The translations under genes were made by a program, and so were the position numbers. From a virus, in the IMG/VR virus record IMGVR_UViG_3300042397_000890, positions 1 through 47,994 of that record: DNA of 47,994 bases. One strand, written 5' to 3'. A model generated the notes under the pieces. The model searched no databases, was not told where the DNA came from, and worked only from the letters and a program-made list of their open reading frames with translations. Positions 34,188 to 44,018 of the stretch are shown here, in pieces (the first letter of the stretch is position 1; each line of letters begins with the position of its first letter).

Positions 34188-34322
34188 ATGGCAAAAGGAA
34201 AAGGTGGAGCTCCAGCTCCTGCAGCAAAGAACACTTCTGGCGAAGGCCGTAATAACGGTAAAGCCGTAAAGAAGCACCCTAAAGTATTTGACCCTGTCAA
34301 GCGTAGATTAGTTAATAAGTAA
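34188..34322 (+). CDS. Small basic protein (44 aa)
   Basis: Short open frame with a strong ribosome binding site (AAAAGGAGA, 4-5 nt before the ATG). The product is rich in Lys, Gly, Ala and Pro (MAKGKGGAPAPAAKN, then KKHPKVFDPVKRRLVNK), with about 12 basic residues, so it may bind nucleic acid. It ends 7 nt before the tRNA gene. Coding status rests on the ribosome binding site, tight spacing and biased composition; function unknown. Confidence 0.7.
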   Translation: MAKGKGGAPAPAAKNTSGEGRNNGKAVKKHPKVFDPVKRRLVNK

Positions 34323-34329
34323 CTAGTAA

Positions 34330-34401
34330 TCCTCTCTAGCTCAACGGCAGAGCGTTCGACTGTTAATCGGATGGTTCGTGGTTCGAATCCACGGAGGGGA
34401 G
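34330..34401 (+). tRNA. tRNA-Asn(GUU)
   Basis: A full cloverleaf can be drawn: acceptor TCCTCTC with GAGGGGA (one T-G pair), D stem GCTC/GAGC, anticodon stem TTCGA/TCGGA with loop CTGTTAA, T arm CGTGG-TTCGAAT-CCACG, discriminator G. Anticodon GTT is at 34362-34364. CCA is not encoded. A phage tRNA-Asn would suit its AAC/AAT-using genes, and tRNA genes often serve as integration sites, but no attachment-site evidence is seen. Confidence 0.95.
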
Positions 34402-34402
34402 C

Positions 34403-34418
34403 GGAGACTCAAATCTCC
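34403..34418 (+). other. Small hairpin after the tRNA
   Basis: GGAGA (34403-34407) pairs with TCTCC (34414-34418) around CTCAAA, immediately 3' of the tRNA. It may mark the 3' processing end. Confidence 0.4.
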
Positions 34419-34422
34419 AAGA

Positions 34423-34480
34423 AGCGGGCCCATCAGTAAACGAGCTATTCTCAAAAAATCTGAAACGGGTCCGCTTTTTA
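34423..34480 (+). terminator. Intrinsic terminator after tRNA-Asn
   Basis: AGCGGGCCC (34423-34431) pairs with GGGTCCGCT (34467-34475, one G-T pair) across a ~35-nt loop and ends in TTTTTATGTTTT. It separates the plus-strand tRNA unit from the convergent oxygenase gene. Confidence 0.7.
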
Positions 34481-34497
34481 TGTTTTATTTTTAACTA

Positions 34498-35127
34498 TTA
34501 AATTTCGTGAGCCAGTCTCTGGTGTTCAGGCGGTATGACTGCGTAGTTAGGCTTATACTCTATGCTTGTATCTACAACATCAAAGAAGTGGCTAAGAATA
34601 TTTATTCTAGATCCGCTAGAGACTTTGTTTACTGCATGTCTAGTGTAGAATCCTGGGAAAAACACTAAGGTCCCGGCAGTTGGTTTTAGCGATATTTTTT
34701 GATGTTCAAAAACTAATTCTCCGCCCTCATAGTCATCGTTTAAAAACAAACCCATAACGTATGTCATGCTGTTTAACTCTTCTATTGGCTGATCTATTGG
34801 CCTATCATCCGTGTGTCCATCTAGATAGGCCCCTTGGTGCATATAGTTAACATGAGATCTGTTTAGCTCGAAAGAGGTTCCTCGCATTTTATACTTATCA
34901 AGAAAAAATTGTTTGCCAAAAGCTACTGCTTCATAGAGCACATGCTCTGGATCAAATTTGTTAAAAGTATCTTTATTGGAAAAACTCTCTGGTCCGCCTA
35001 AGCTTAGGTTGCCATAAAACTCTCTAGGGTCTTCATCCTCGTGAATTAAAAAATACTTTAAAAGGTCTGAACACTGCTTTTTAGTTATGTAGTTTTCAAT
35101 AACATAGTATGGCTCTATGGTGTTCAA
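34498..35127 (-). CDS. 2OG-Fe(II) oxygenase (209 aa), outside the main cluster
   Basis: Predicted 2OG hydroxylase with H105-x-D107 (HTDDRP), H164 and R174. NDDYEGGELVF at 130-140; KPTAGTLVFFPGF before the distal His. The start is a TTG at 35127, with AGGAG 5 nt upstream. It is transcribed alone, leftwards, from a promoter with a perfect TATAAT, and converges on the tRNA unit. It stands next to the divergent carbamoyltransferase gene, so the two may be co-regulated. Confidence 0.88.
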   Translation of the reverse strand: MNTIEPYYVIENYITKKQCSDLLKYFLIHEDEDPREFYGNLSLGGPESFSNKDTFNKFDPEHVLYEAVAFGKQFFLDKYKMRGTSFELNRSHVNYMHQGAYLDGHTDDRPIDQPIEELNSMTYVMGLFLNDDYEGGELVFEHQKISLKPTAGTLVFFPGFYTRHAVNKVSSGSRINILSHFFDVVDTSIEYKPNYAVIPPEHQRLAHEI

Positions 35128-35156
35128 GTGGGCTCCTATACAAAGATTTAAACATA

Positions 35157-35162
35157 ATTATA
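35157..35162 (-). promoter_or_regulatory. -10 element TATAAT for the 34498-35127 oxygenase
   Basis: Minus-strand TATAAT matches the consensus exactly; a weak TTAGTC lies 18 nt upstream. Initiation near 35150 leaves a ~23-nt leader containing AGGAG. Confidence 0.55.
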
Positions 35163-35203
35163 CCTTAATTTAAAACTAAAGACTAAGCGCTAGTTTACGG
35201 TAT

Positions 35204-35215
35204 TAGTATAGTCTT
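35204..35215 (+). promoter_or_regulatory. Leaderless -10 element (TAGTAT, then 6 nt, then ATG)
   Basis: TAGTAT at 35204-35209 is 6 nt before the carbamoyltransferase ATG at 35216, without a Shine-Dalgarno sequence. An overlapping TATAGT (35207-35212) is too close to the ATG. Confidence 0.5.
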
Positions 35216-36652
35216 ATGAGAATTTTAGGTATAAATGAGACTACCCATGATGCCTCTGTTTGCGTGCTAGAAGATGACAATATACTCTTTGCCGGGCATG
35301 CTGAGCGCTACTCAAAAGTGAAAAATGATTGGTTTACTAATCCTGAAATATTAGACGAAGCACTGTCTTATGGTAAGCCAGATGCAATTGCATATTATGA
35401 GCGGCCGCTAATAAAAAAGCTTAGAATTGCAACTAAGGGTGGCTTTGGTGGGGGCAAACCTTTTTATAAAACCTATGCCCCATTAAAGGGCATTAAGTCC
35501 TACAACTTCTCCCATCACTACTCTCATGCGGCCGCTGGGTACTATACTTCTAATTTTAAAGACGCGCTTATTGTAGTTTTAGATTCTATTGGAGAATTTG
35601 ATACCGGATCAGTATGGATTGGTAGTGGGTCGAACATAAAATCTCTAAAAAAATTAAAATATCCAATGAGCTTTGGTCTTTTTTATTCTGCATTTACAGA
35701 TTTACTAGGGCTTAAAGCTAATGAAGAAGAGTACATAATGATGGGGATGGCAGCTTATGGGGATCCCGAGAGGTACTGGGAAAAAGTGAATAGCTACTTC
35801 CCGATGTCGGGGGTACAAAAGTACAACTTTCATCAAGGTATAACGGACTGGACTGAGCCCATCGGCGATCAGGATCGCTTTGATGTTGCAGCCGCTGTTC
35901 AAAAAGTTTATGAGGCCAGGCTCTGGGAACTTATGTGTATGTGGAAAGCAAGGACTGGAAAAGACAATTTAGTCTTTATGGGCGGATGTGCCCTGAATAG
36001 TAAAGCTAACACAATGCTTTGGAAAATATTTAAAAATGTTTGGATTATGCCTAATCCTGGTGATTCCGGGTCAGCGTTAGGTGCAGCTGCAGCTTTATAT
36101 GGGGATCATGTTAGTTGGAGTGGTCCTTATTTAGGGACAAGTATTGGTGGCTCGTACCCAGCTGAAAAAATAATAAACGCTATTATCAAAGATGGAGTAG
36201 CTGCAGTGGCAAATGGTAGAGCTGAGTACGGGCCAAGGGCTCTGGGGAATAGGAGTATCTTGGCTGACCCTCGGGATCCCGACATAAAGGACAAAGTAAA
36301 TTTAATAAAGCAACGGGAGTTGTTTAGGCCCTTTGCACCAGTAGTTATGGAAGAGCATGCTAGTGAATGGTTCGATATGGACTATGCCTCCCCTTATATG
36401 CAATATACCCCTAAATGTTTGAAGCCAGAATTAGTCCCTGCGGTTGTTCATATAGATGGCACGTCTAGGGTACAGACAGTTAGTAGGAAGCAAAATCCTG
36501 GTCTTTACAGTGTTTTAGAGAAGTGGTACAAGCTTACTGGAGTACCTATTCTCTTAAATACAAGTTTAAATGTAAAAGGTCAACCTATAATTAATGATAA
36601 AGTTGACATAAGCAACTGGGAAAAACACTACAAAAGGAAAATATTATTTTAA
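35216..36652 (+). CDS. NodU/CmcH-family O-carbamoyltransferase
   Basis: Predicted to transfer a carbamoyl group from carbamoyl phosphate, via carbamoyl-adenylate, to a hydroxyl on a sugar or similar acceptor. In 478 aa, the N-terminal Kae1-like part has H11, the metal motif H100-H-x-x-H104 (SHHYSHAAAGYY) and EEEYIMMGMAAYG. The C-terminal part has GRAEYGPRALGNRSILADPR, FRPFAPVV and VPILLNTSLNVKGQPI. The last ~20 residues (NWEKHYKRKILF) differ from the usual ending, so the C-terminus is slightly unusual. It stands among fibre, oxygenase and glycan-modification genes, so carbamoylation of phage fibre or host glycans is plausible. Confidence 0.9.
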   Translation: MRILGINETTHDASVCVLEDDNILFAGHAERYSKVKNDWFTNPEILDEALSYGKPDAIAYYERPLIKKLRIATKGGFGGGKPFYKTYAPLKGIKSYNFSHHYSHAAAGYYTSNFKDALIVVLDSIGEFDTGSVWIGSGSNIKSLKKLKYPMSFGLFYSAFTDLLGLKANEEEYIMMGMAAYGDPERYWEKVNSYFPMSGVQKYNFHQGITDWTEPIGDQDRFDVAAAVQKVYEARLWELMCMWKARTGKDNLVFMGGCALNSKANTMLWKIFKNVWIMPNPGDSGSALGAAAALYGDHVSWSGPYLGTSIGGSYPAEKIINAIIKDGVAAVANGRAEYGPRALGNRSILADPRDPDIKDKVNLIKQRELFRPFAPVVMEEHASEWFDMDYASPYMQYTPKCLKPELVPAVVHIDGTSRVQTVSRKQNPGLYSVLEKWYKLTGVPILLNTSLNVKGQPIINDKVDISNWEKHYKRKILF

Positions 36653-36753
36653 TAAAATTTTTGTACTATCTTGAAAATTTATACTTAAAAGTTAAACATT
36701 TTTTTTGTCCTCCAAAAAAAGACAAAACCAAGTACATTTATTAATATAGCATA

Positions 36754-36765
36754 TAAGATACTCAC
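36754..36765 (+). promoter_or_regulatory. Leaderless -10 element (TAAGAT, then 6 nt, then GTG)
   Basis: TAAGAT at 36754-36759 is 6 nt before a GTG start at 36766 in an AT-rich 113-nt gap; no Shine-Dalgarno sequence is visible. Confidence 0.5.
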
Positions 36766-37296
36766 GTGGAAACAATAAAACATTACAGCCAAATTTGGGA
36801 AGTTCAAGGGTTTCTTTCAAAAGAAGAACTTCTATATTTTAATGAGCTTCCGAGTAAGGTTTTAGAGCTAGACTGGTTTTCTGTGGACGGGCCGGAGCAC
36901 TGGAGGGGCAGAGATCTTGTTCTAGAAAAAACTTTAGAACTTGACAATTTAGAAAAAAAAGTTGCTTCTTTGTTTAAAAATTATGAGCGAATTCATGACA
37001 TACAAAGCCTTCTTCGTTATAGGTCCGGGGATATGCTGGGAGAGCACAGGGACAATAGCGAAGAGTCGGACTATAACAACATATACGGTCTAATAATTTA
37101 CTTAAATGACGACTACGAGGGCGGGGAAATTTACTATCCAGATGTAAATATTAAGATAAAACCTAAGGCAGGATCTATTGTCATTCATGACGCGGGCATC
37201 CTTCACGGAGTAAAGCCTGTCGTTGGTACTAAGATAAGATATGTCTTAACTAGTTTTGTTAAAGGTGACAAAACAACATGTTTTTTAGGAGAATGA
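36766..37296 (+). CDS. 2OG-Fe(II) oxygenase (176 aa, the shortest)
   Basis: Compact 2OG hydroxylase: H94-x-D96 (HRDNSEE), H147, and K156/R158 as 2OG anchor. NDDYEGGEIYYPD at 114-126 and KPKAGSIVIHD before the distal His. Note HD in place of the usual FP (FPS) in that strand. The GTG start gives METIKHYSQIWEVQGFLSKEEL, a good P4H-type N-terminus. It is followed after 1 nt by the FkbM-like methyltransferase gene, whose AGGAG lies within its own 3' end, so the two are co-expressed. Confidence 0.9.
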   Translation: METIKHYSQIWEVQGFLSKEELLYFNELPSKVLELDWFSVDGPEHWRGRDLVLEKTLELDNLEKKVASLFKNYERIHDIQSLLRYRSGDMLGEHRDNSEESDYNNIYGLIIYLNDDYEGGEIYYPDVNIKIKPKAGSIVIHDAGILHGVKPVVGTKIRYVLTSFVKGDKTTCFLGE

Positions 37297-37297
37297 A

Positions 37298-37867
37298 ATG
37301 CTGTCTGATCAGTTTGTTTTAGATATTTTAGACAATAAAAAGAACGGCTATTATGTGGAGCTAGGTGGGGCTGATCCGATAGAGGGAAGCAACACTTATA
37401 GTCTAGAAACAAAATATGGTTGGAAAGGGGTCTCTTTTGATTGGAACGAAAAACACGCTGAGAATTTTAATCAGCTTAGAGAGAATCCGTGTCTTGCAGA
37501 AAATGCTTTAACTTTTGACCATAGGAAGTACTTTGAAGAGAACAATTTTCCGGAGAGAATAGACTATCTACAAGTTGATGTAGACACCGGTTACACAGCG
37601 GGTGGTCGTCCAATAAGTAATCCTGCAGCAAACCTACTTGGTTTAATTTCTCTTCCACTAAATTCATATAGGTTTTCAGTAATTACCTTCGAGCACGATG
37701 CTTTAATTCACTTTAAACTGGGGTCTGTTAGGGATGCCGCCCGTGAGATTCTTGATGGCTTGGGCTATTCTCTAGTTCAACGTCACACTTGGGAAGACTG
37801 GTGGGTTGATCCAGAAATATCTCACTATATGACATACAGAAAACATTTTATTGCTTTAGCCCCATAG
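37298..37867 (+). CDS. FkbM-like SAM-dependent methyltransferase
   Basis: Predicted O-methyltransferase of the FkbM type, 189 aa. The SAM loop is YYVELGGADPIEGSNT (residues ~18-33), followed by the acidic strand GWKGVSFDWNEKH and the later YLQVDVD, matching the family's D-V-D block. Near the C-terminus, VITFEHDAL and a basic/aromatic tail fit substrate-binding regions. FkbM enzymes methylate sugar or polyketide hydroxyls; they often occur in glycan-modification clusters. Here it is coupled to a 2OG oxygenase and near a carbamoyltransferase. Confidence 0.8.
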   Translation: MLSDQFVLDILDNKKNGYYVELGGADPIEGSNTYSLETKYGWKGVSFDWNEKHAENFNQLRENPCLAENALTFDHRKYFEENNFPERIDYLQVDVDTGYTAGGRPISNPAANLLGLISLPLNSYRFSVITFEHDALIHFKLGSVRDAAREILDGLGYSLVQRHTWEDWWVDPEISHYMTYRKHFIALAP

Positions 37868-37950
37868 CTAGCTAAAAACCTGCGCTGGGCCCCCTTTTTA
37901 CTGTTTTTGTGTTAGGATTTCATTAATAGCACTATACAGGGAGAAATTTA

Positions 37951-40146
37951 ATGACAAGCTATGAAACAAATGATAATGAAGCTAAGTGCCCAGTCCCTCA
38001 TGGGACTGCTGGGGGTGCCAGTAGTTCACGAGGAACTGCAAATAATGATTGGTGGCCTAATCAGCTGTCACTAGAGCCACTGCTTCACGGTAACCCAAAG
38101 TCTGACCCTATGGGCGAGTACTTCGACTATGTCGAAGAATTTAATAACCTAGACCTTGCTGCAGTTAAAGCAGACATTGTTGAAGTTATGCATACATCTC
38201 AGTCGTGGTGGCCGGCAGACTACGGACATTACGGTCCGCTATTTATTCGCATGGCTTGGCACTCTGCTGGAACCTACCGAACTACTGATGGTCGTGGAGG
38301 CGGTGGACAGGGTCTACAGAGATTTGCTCCACTCAACTCATGGCCTGACAACGTAAACCTCGATAAGGCTCGTCGTCTTCTTTGGCCAGTTAAAAAGAAG
38401 TACGGACGTTCGATCAGCTGGGCTGACCTAATGATTCTTGCAGGTAACGTTGCGCTAGAGGATATGGGATTCCCTACTTTTGGTTTTGCTGGTGGACGTG
38501 CAGATGTTTGGGAGCCAGACAACACCTACTGGGGTAACGAAACTGAGTGGCTAGCAAGCAAGCGCTACGACAGTTTACGCGAAGCAGAAACTCTAGAAGA
38601 TCCGCTAGCCGCTGTACAAATGGGTTTGATCTATGTAAACCCAGAAGGTCCGGACGGTAATCCAGATTTCAAGTTAGCTGCTGCAGATATTAGAACTACT
38701 TTTGCTCGTATGGCTATGAACGACGAAGAAACAGTTGCGCTTATTGCTGGTGGTCACGCATTTGGTAAGACTCATGGCGCTGGTGATCCTTCTCAAGTTG
38801 GCGTTGAGCCAGAAGGAGATGACATCTCGAGCGCAGGGCTTGGGTGGAAAAACTCTCAGGGTAAAGGCCACTCGGAAGATACCATCGGTTCTGGTCTAGA
38901 AATAACATGGACTCCTAACCCGACCCGCTGGGATAATGACTACCTACGCCTAATCTACAAGTACGAGTGGGAGATGGAATTATCTCCCGCAGGTGCAAAG
39001 CAGTGGGTACCTATTAATTGCGAAGAATCGGATATGGCACCTCATGCTCACCTTGAAGGCGAAATGGTAGTTCCTAGGATGGCAACAACTGATTTAGCTC
39101 TTCGATTTGGTGACGAGAAGTACGCAGAGATCAGTAAGAAGTTCTTAGATGATTTTGACTACTTTACAGATGCATTTGCCCGTGCCTGGTTTAAGCTAAC
39201 CCATCGTGACATGGGACCTGTGTCGCGCTACTTCGGTCCAGAAGTTCCTAAAGAACTATTGATATGGCAAGACCCAATTCCAAAGGGTCCTGAAAACACA
39301 GCTGAAGGACTGGAAAAAATCACAGAAGCAATTGACGCTTCAGATTTGACAATCACTGAGCTTGTCAAGCTTGCGTGGGCTTCTGCAAGTTCTTTCCGCA
39401 ACACCGACAAGCGCGGTGGCGCAAACGGATCTCGCATTCGTCTTGAGCCGCAGATTAGCTGGGAAGTCAATGAGCCAGATCAAATTAAAGAGACACTAAA
39501 GAAATTGGAAGACCTGCGCAGCAGTGTGGGTGTAGATATTTCTATGGCTGATCTGATTGTCTTTGCTGGTAGCTATGCAGTGAAACTAGCTGTAGATGGA
39601 GTAGGCGAAGGACTATACATCGACTACATAGGCGGTCGTGGAGATGCTACCCAGGAATATACTGACGTAGAGTCTTTCGAGTATCTACGACCGATTGCTG
39701 ATGGGTTCCGTAACTGGACTCCGGGCAATGAGGAGATTGCAGAGCGTCTACTGATTGATAAGGCAGCGCTTCTTGGGCTAACTCCAACCGAGATGACAGC
39801 TCTTGTTGGCGGCCTACGTGTAATGGGTGTCACGCATGGCGGCTCATCTCATGGTGTTCTCACTGAGCGTGTAGGTGTACTGTCTACAGACTTTTTTGTC
39901 AACTTGCTAAGCAACGACATTGCGTGGGCACCTAAAGCTGGACAGCCTGGCATCTACGGTTCACATGCTTACAAAGATGGAGAGCGTAAGTGGACAGCAA
40001 CTCGTGCAGACTTAGTGTTTGCTTCAAATTCAGTCCTACGTGCTATCGCTGAGGTCTTTGCATCAGATGACGGATTGCCGCATTTTGTTCAGGCTTTTGC
40101 TAGTGCATGGTCAAAGGTTATGAACGCAGACAGGTTTACCATTTAA
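37951..40146 (+). CDS. katG: Catalase-peroxidase KatG
   Basis: Bifunctional haem catalase/peroxidase that removes H2O2. At 731 aa it is full length with both KatG halves. Active-site residues are intact: distal R100, W103, H104 (RMAWHSAGTY); the Trp-Tyr-Met adduct W103, Y228 (GLIYVNPEGP) and M254 (FARMAMND) that gives catalase activity; proximal H269 (GGHAFGKTHGAG). Spacing Y228-M254-H269 (26, 15) equals that of mycobacterial KatG from memory. There is no signal peptide, so it acts in the cytoplasm. GGGAG lies 7 nt before the ATG and a strong terminator follows. By eye its codons are richer in GGT/CGT than those of adjacent genes, which may indicate host origin or high expression. Confidence 0.97.
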   Translation: MTSYETNDNEAKCPVPHGTAGGASSSRGTANNDWWPNQLSLEPLLHGNPKSDPMGEYFDYVEEFNNLDLAAVKADIVEVMHTSQSWWPADYGHYGPLFIRMAWHSAGTYRTTDGRGGGGQGLQRFAPLNSWPDNVNLDKARRLLWPVKKKYGRSISWADLMILAGNVALEDMGFPTFGFAGGRADVWEPDNTYWGNETEWLASKRYDSLREAETLEDPLAAVQMGLIYVNPEGPDGNPDFKLAAADIRTTFARMAMNDEETVALIAGGHAFGKTHGAGDPSQVGVEPEGDDISSAGLGWKNSQGKGHSEDTIGSGLEITWTPNPTRWDNDYLRLIYKYEWEMELSPAGAKQWVPINCEESDMAPHAHLEGEMVVPRMATTDLALRFGDEKYAEISKKFLDDFDYFTDAFARAWFKLTHRDMGPVSRYFGPEVPKELLIWQDPIPKGPENTAEGLEKITEAIDASDLTITELVKLAWASASSFRNTDKRGGANGSRIRLEPQISWEVNEPDQIKETLKKLEDLRSSVGVDISMADLIVFAGSYAVKLAVDGVGEGLYIDYIGGRGDATQEYTDVESFEYLRPIADGFRNWTPGNEEIAERLLIDKAALLGLTPTEMTALVGGLRVMGVTHGGSSHGVLTERVGVLSTDFFVNLLSNDIAWAPKAGQPGIYGSHAYKDGERKWTATRADLVFASNSVLRAIAEVFASDDGLPHFVQAFASAWSKVMNADRFTI

Positions 40147-40160
40147 GTTAATAGAAAGAT

Positions 40161-40190
40161 CCCCCCGTTAAAGCGGGGGGTTTCTTTTTA
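40161..40190 (+). terminator. Strong intrinsic terminator after katG
   Basis: CCCCCCG (40161-40167) pairs with CGGGGGG (40174-40180) around TTAAAG and is followed by TTTCTTTTTA. Confidence 0.95.
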
Positions 40191-40195
40191 TTCTG

Positions 40196-40207
40196 TATAC
40201 TCTAGTT
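40196..40207 (+). promoter_or_regulatory. Leaderless -10 element (TATACT, then 6 nt, then ATG)
   Basis: TATACT at 40196-40201 is 6 nt before the ATG at 40208, right after the katG terminator. No Shine-Dalgarno sequence. Same hexamer and spacing as at 28933. Confidence 0.6.
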
Positions 40208-40828
40208 ATGAAAATTAGCTTAAAATCACTTAAAGTAGCCTACATTAACTTAAAAATGTATCCCAATCGAAATACCACTATGGCCAACATGCTCACTCAC
40301 TATGGGCTTGACTTCATTCGAGTTGAGGGCGTCAACCACAACAAGTTTGACCCAATAGCCTCTGCTCACATCGATGCCCTTAATACTGGGGCAGATCTTA
40401 TTCTAGAAGACGACTGTATTCCTTTTAACTATAGGGATACCCTTGAGGTCCCTGACGACGCAGACGTTGTTTTTTTGGGTGTCTCTACTGGAACCACTCA
40501 TACCACAAAGCCTAAGTACAAAAAAGTGTCCGAAGAGATTTATAGGCTGTATGACATGACAACTATCCATGCTGTCCTATATATAACTGAAGCTGGAAGG
40601 CAGTGGCTTCGTAATGCCTACGATATGACGGCTAAAGAAAATGTGGGCTTTGATATCTCCACTGCTAGACTAATGTCCACAATTAACGCCTATGGATTGA
40701 ATAGCCCGGTGTGGTATCAATTTGATCTTGAAAGCCAAACTAAGTTAACCCTAGATGAGGCCCTATTGAGTGATGACTACTTTGGTGGGGGCTACCCGGA
40801 CTACCCTGCGCCTATTACAGTATTTTAA
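40208..40828 (+). CDS. GT25-like glycosyltransferase
   Basis: 206-aa protein with the outline of glycosyltransferase family 25: an opening VAYINLKMYPNRNTTMANML (parallel to INL...RRDRR in GT25), then a GLDFIRVEGV turn, and the metal/nucleotide-sugar motif LILEDDCIP. Family 25 includes bacterial LPS sugar transferases and animal collagen galactosyltransferases. The C-terminal end (DDYFGGGYPDYPAPITVF) is unusual. Assignment is by pattern only. Its place between katG and fibre genes, in a region of hydroxylases, makes fibre glycosylation a reasonable inference. Confidence 0.68.
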   Translation: MKISLKSLKVAYINLKMYPNRNTTMANMLTHYGLDFIRVEGVNHNKFDPIASAHIDALNTGADLILEDDCIPFNYRDTLEVPDDADVVFLGVSTGTTHTTKPKYKKVSEEIYRLYDMTTIHAVLYITEAGRQWLRNAYDMTAKENVGFDISTARLMSTINAYGLNSPVWYQFDLESQTKLTLDEALLSDDYFGGGYPDYPAPITVF

Positions 40829-40836
40829 AAAGAGTT

Positions 40837-40856
40837 AGCTATTTAGTAGCTTTTGT
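40837..40856 (+). terminator. Weak terminator candidate
   Basis: AGCTA (40837-40841) pairs with TAGCT (40847-40851) around TTTAG, followed by TTTGTTG. The stem is only 5 bp. Confidence 0.35.
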
Positions 40857-40918
40857 TGCGTTAACTTAAAAAGTATGCTACACTTATAATCTTATTTGAA
40901 TTATTTAACTTATAGTGC

Positions 40919-40930
40919 TAATCTGTTCTC
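40919..40930 (+). promoter_or_regulatory. Leaderless -10 element (TAATCT, then 6 nt, then ATG)
   Basis: TAATCT at 40919-40924 is 6 nt before the ATG at 40931. A rival promoter with TTAACT (40861-40866), 18-nt spacer and TATAAT (40885-40890) would give a ~34-nt leader lacking a Shine-Dalgarno sequence. Confidence 0.45.
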
Positions 40931-41611
40931 ATGATAAAGAGATTTAGTGCTAGAAAAGCTTTTGGGCTGGCTGCCCTAGCCATCGGGCTTTCTGCTGTCA
41001 TTGTTGCTCCTGCCTTAGGTGTGCAGAACTCTTTTGTCTTTGTTAGCTCTAATACTTCTGTATCCGAGGATTCTAGCCCTAAGAATGTAGATAAGTCTTT
41101 ACCACAGCCTGCAGTAGAAGTAAGTCCGTCTCCTCTAAACCAGTCTGTACCTAGTGATACAGCTGAAACTTCTACGGCCCCAAGCCCAGCGGCAGTTGTT
41201 AAATCTACTCCGACCCCTACAGCTACTTCTACCCCTGCGCCCGTAGCAACAGCTGCCCCCGCTCCGCAAGAGACTTCAGCGCCTGCTCCTACCCCTACAC
41301 AGGCTCCAGTAATTCAACAGCTCCCCGCAGCGCCTGTAGTTGGGACAGTAGCCGTATCTCAAGTTACTCCAGGAAGTGGGATTGGAGAGGCTGTATTACA
41401 GTGGTCTTCCATCCCTGGTGCTACAGAGTATCGAATCTTCAAGACTGGAACAATTAGACCTAGCTGGAGACTCTTCTACATCTATCCTTCTTCTATAACT
41501 AGCATCACTATATTTGATCAGCCGGGCTCTATTGCCATTTATAAAATCATGGCTGTAATCAACTCTCAAGAGACTTTATTGGGCGAAGTTACTTATCGAC
41601 CAACTAACTAA
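40931..41611 (+). CDS. Secreted Pro/Thr/Ser-rich protein with C-terminal beta domain
   Basis: Function unknown. The 226-aa protein has a signal peptide: basic MIKRFSARK, a hydrophobic core (FGLAALAIGLSAVIVAPALG), with cleavage likely around residue 30. A low-complexity stalk of Pro, Thr, Ser and Ala runs to ~130 (SPAAVVKSTPTPTATSTPAP and similar). The final ~90 residues (VLQWSSIPGATEYRIFKTG ... IAIYKIMAVIN) resemble a fibronectin III-like fold. No LPXTG or lipobox is seen. It is probably exported by the infected cell, perhaps altering the cell surface; alternatives are a virion or superinfection-exclusion protein. Confidence 0.8.
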   Translation: MIKRFSARKAFGLAALAIGLSAVIVAPALGVQNSFVFVSSNTSVSEDSSPKNVDKSLPQPAVEVSPSPLNQSVPSDTAETSTAPSPAAVVKSTPTPTATSTPAPVATAAPAPQETSAPAPTPTQAPVIQQLPAAPVVGTVAVSQVTPGSGIGEAVLQWSSIPGATEYRIFKTGTIRPSWRLFYIYPSSITSITIFDQPGSIAIYKIMAVINSQETLLGEVTYRPTN

Positions 41612-41655
41612 GGTACTAAATATAGCATATTGGTTGCCAGTGTTTTAAAGGTTAA

Positions 41656-41678
41656 TGTACAAAAGGTACTGTACAAAA
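41656..41678 (+). promoter_or_regulatory. Direct repeats TGTACAAAA in the longest gap
   Basis: TGTACAAAA occurs at 41656-41664 and 41670-41678, 14 bp apart, shortly before TATAAA at 41685-41690. This may be an operator or activator site for the fibre gene at 41795. No good -35 is visible. Confidence 0.35.
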
Positions 41679-41794
41679 AGTCCGTATAAACTTAATCCTA
41701 AGGTTATACAAAACACCCCTTAACTAGCGCTGTTTTAGGTCTGTCATAATATTCTAGGGAGCTCTTCCCGCCCACATTTTTAGGATAAAACGCT

Positions 41795-43960
<2,166 letters not shown>

Positions 43961-43975
43961 TTTTAACTGAAAAAG

Positions 43976-44002
43976 CCCCTCCTGTAATGGGAGGGGTTTT
44001 TT
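43976..44002 (+). terminator. Strong intrinsic terminator after the plus-strand fibre
   Basis: CCCCTCC (43976-43982) pairs with GGAGGGG (43990-43996) around TGTAATG, followed by TTTTTT. Confidence 0.93.
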
Positions 44003-44006
44003 GTTA

Positions 44007-44018
44007 TAAACTGGAGTA
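44007..44018 (+). promoter_or_regulatory. Leaderless -10 element (TAAACT, then 6 nt, then ATG)
   Basis: TAAACT at 44007-44012 is 6 nt before the ATG at 44019; TATAAA at 44005-44010 overlaps it. GGAG at 44013-44016 is only 2 nt from the ATG, too close to serve as a ribosome binding site. Confidence 0.45.

Noticed and set aside
34330-34401. Attachment site in tRNA-Asn
   Set aside because: No partial tRNA duplicate was noticed elsewhere and the recombinase is 10 kb away and too short for a typical integrase.
37933-37938. TATACA as -10 element for katG
   Set aside because: It would start transcription after the GGGAG ribosome binding site, so it cannot drive normal katG translation.
37868-37950. 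Terminator after the FkbM-like gene
   Set aside because: GGGCCCCCTTTTTA is followed by T residues but no good pairing arm precedes it; a 4-bp GCCC/GGGC match over a long loop is not convincing.
41655-41723. 22-codon plus-strand frame in the gap before the 721-aa fibre
   Set aside because: Only a weak AAAGG stands before it, and the frame spans the direct repeats and TATAAA; composition is not distinctive.
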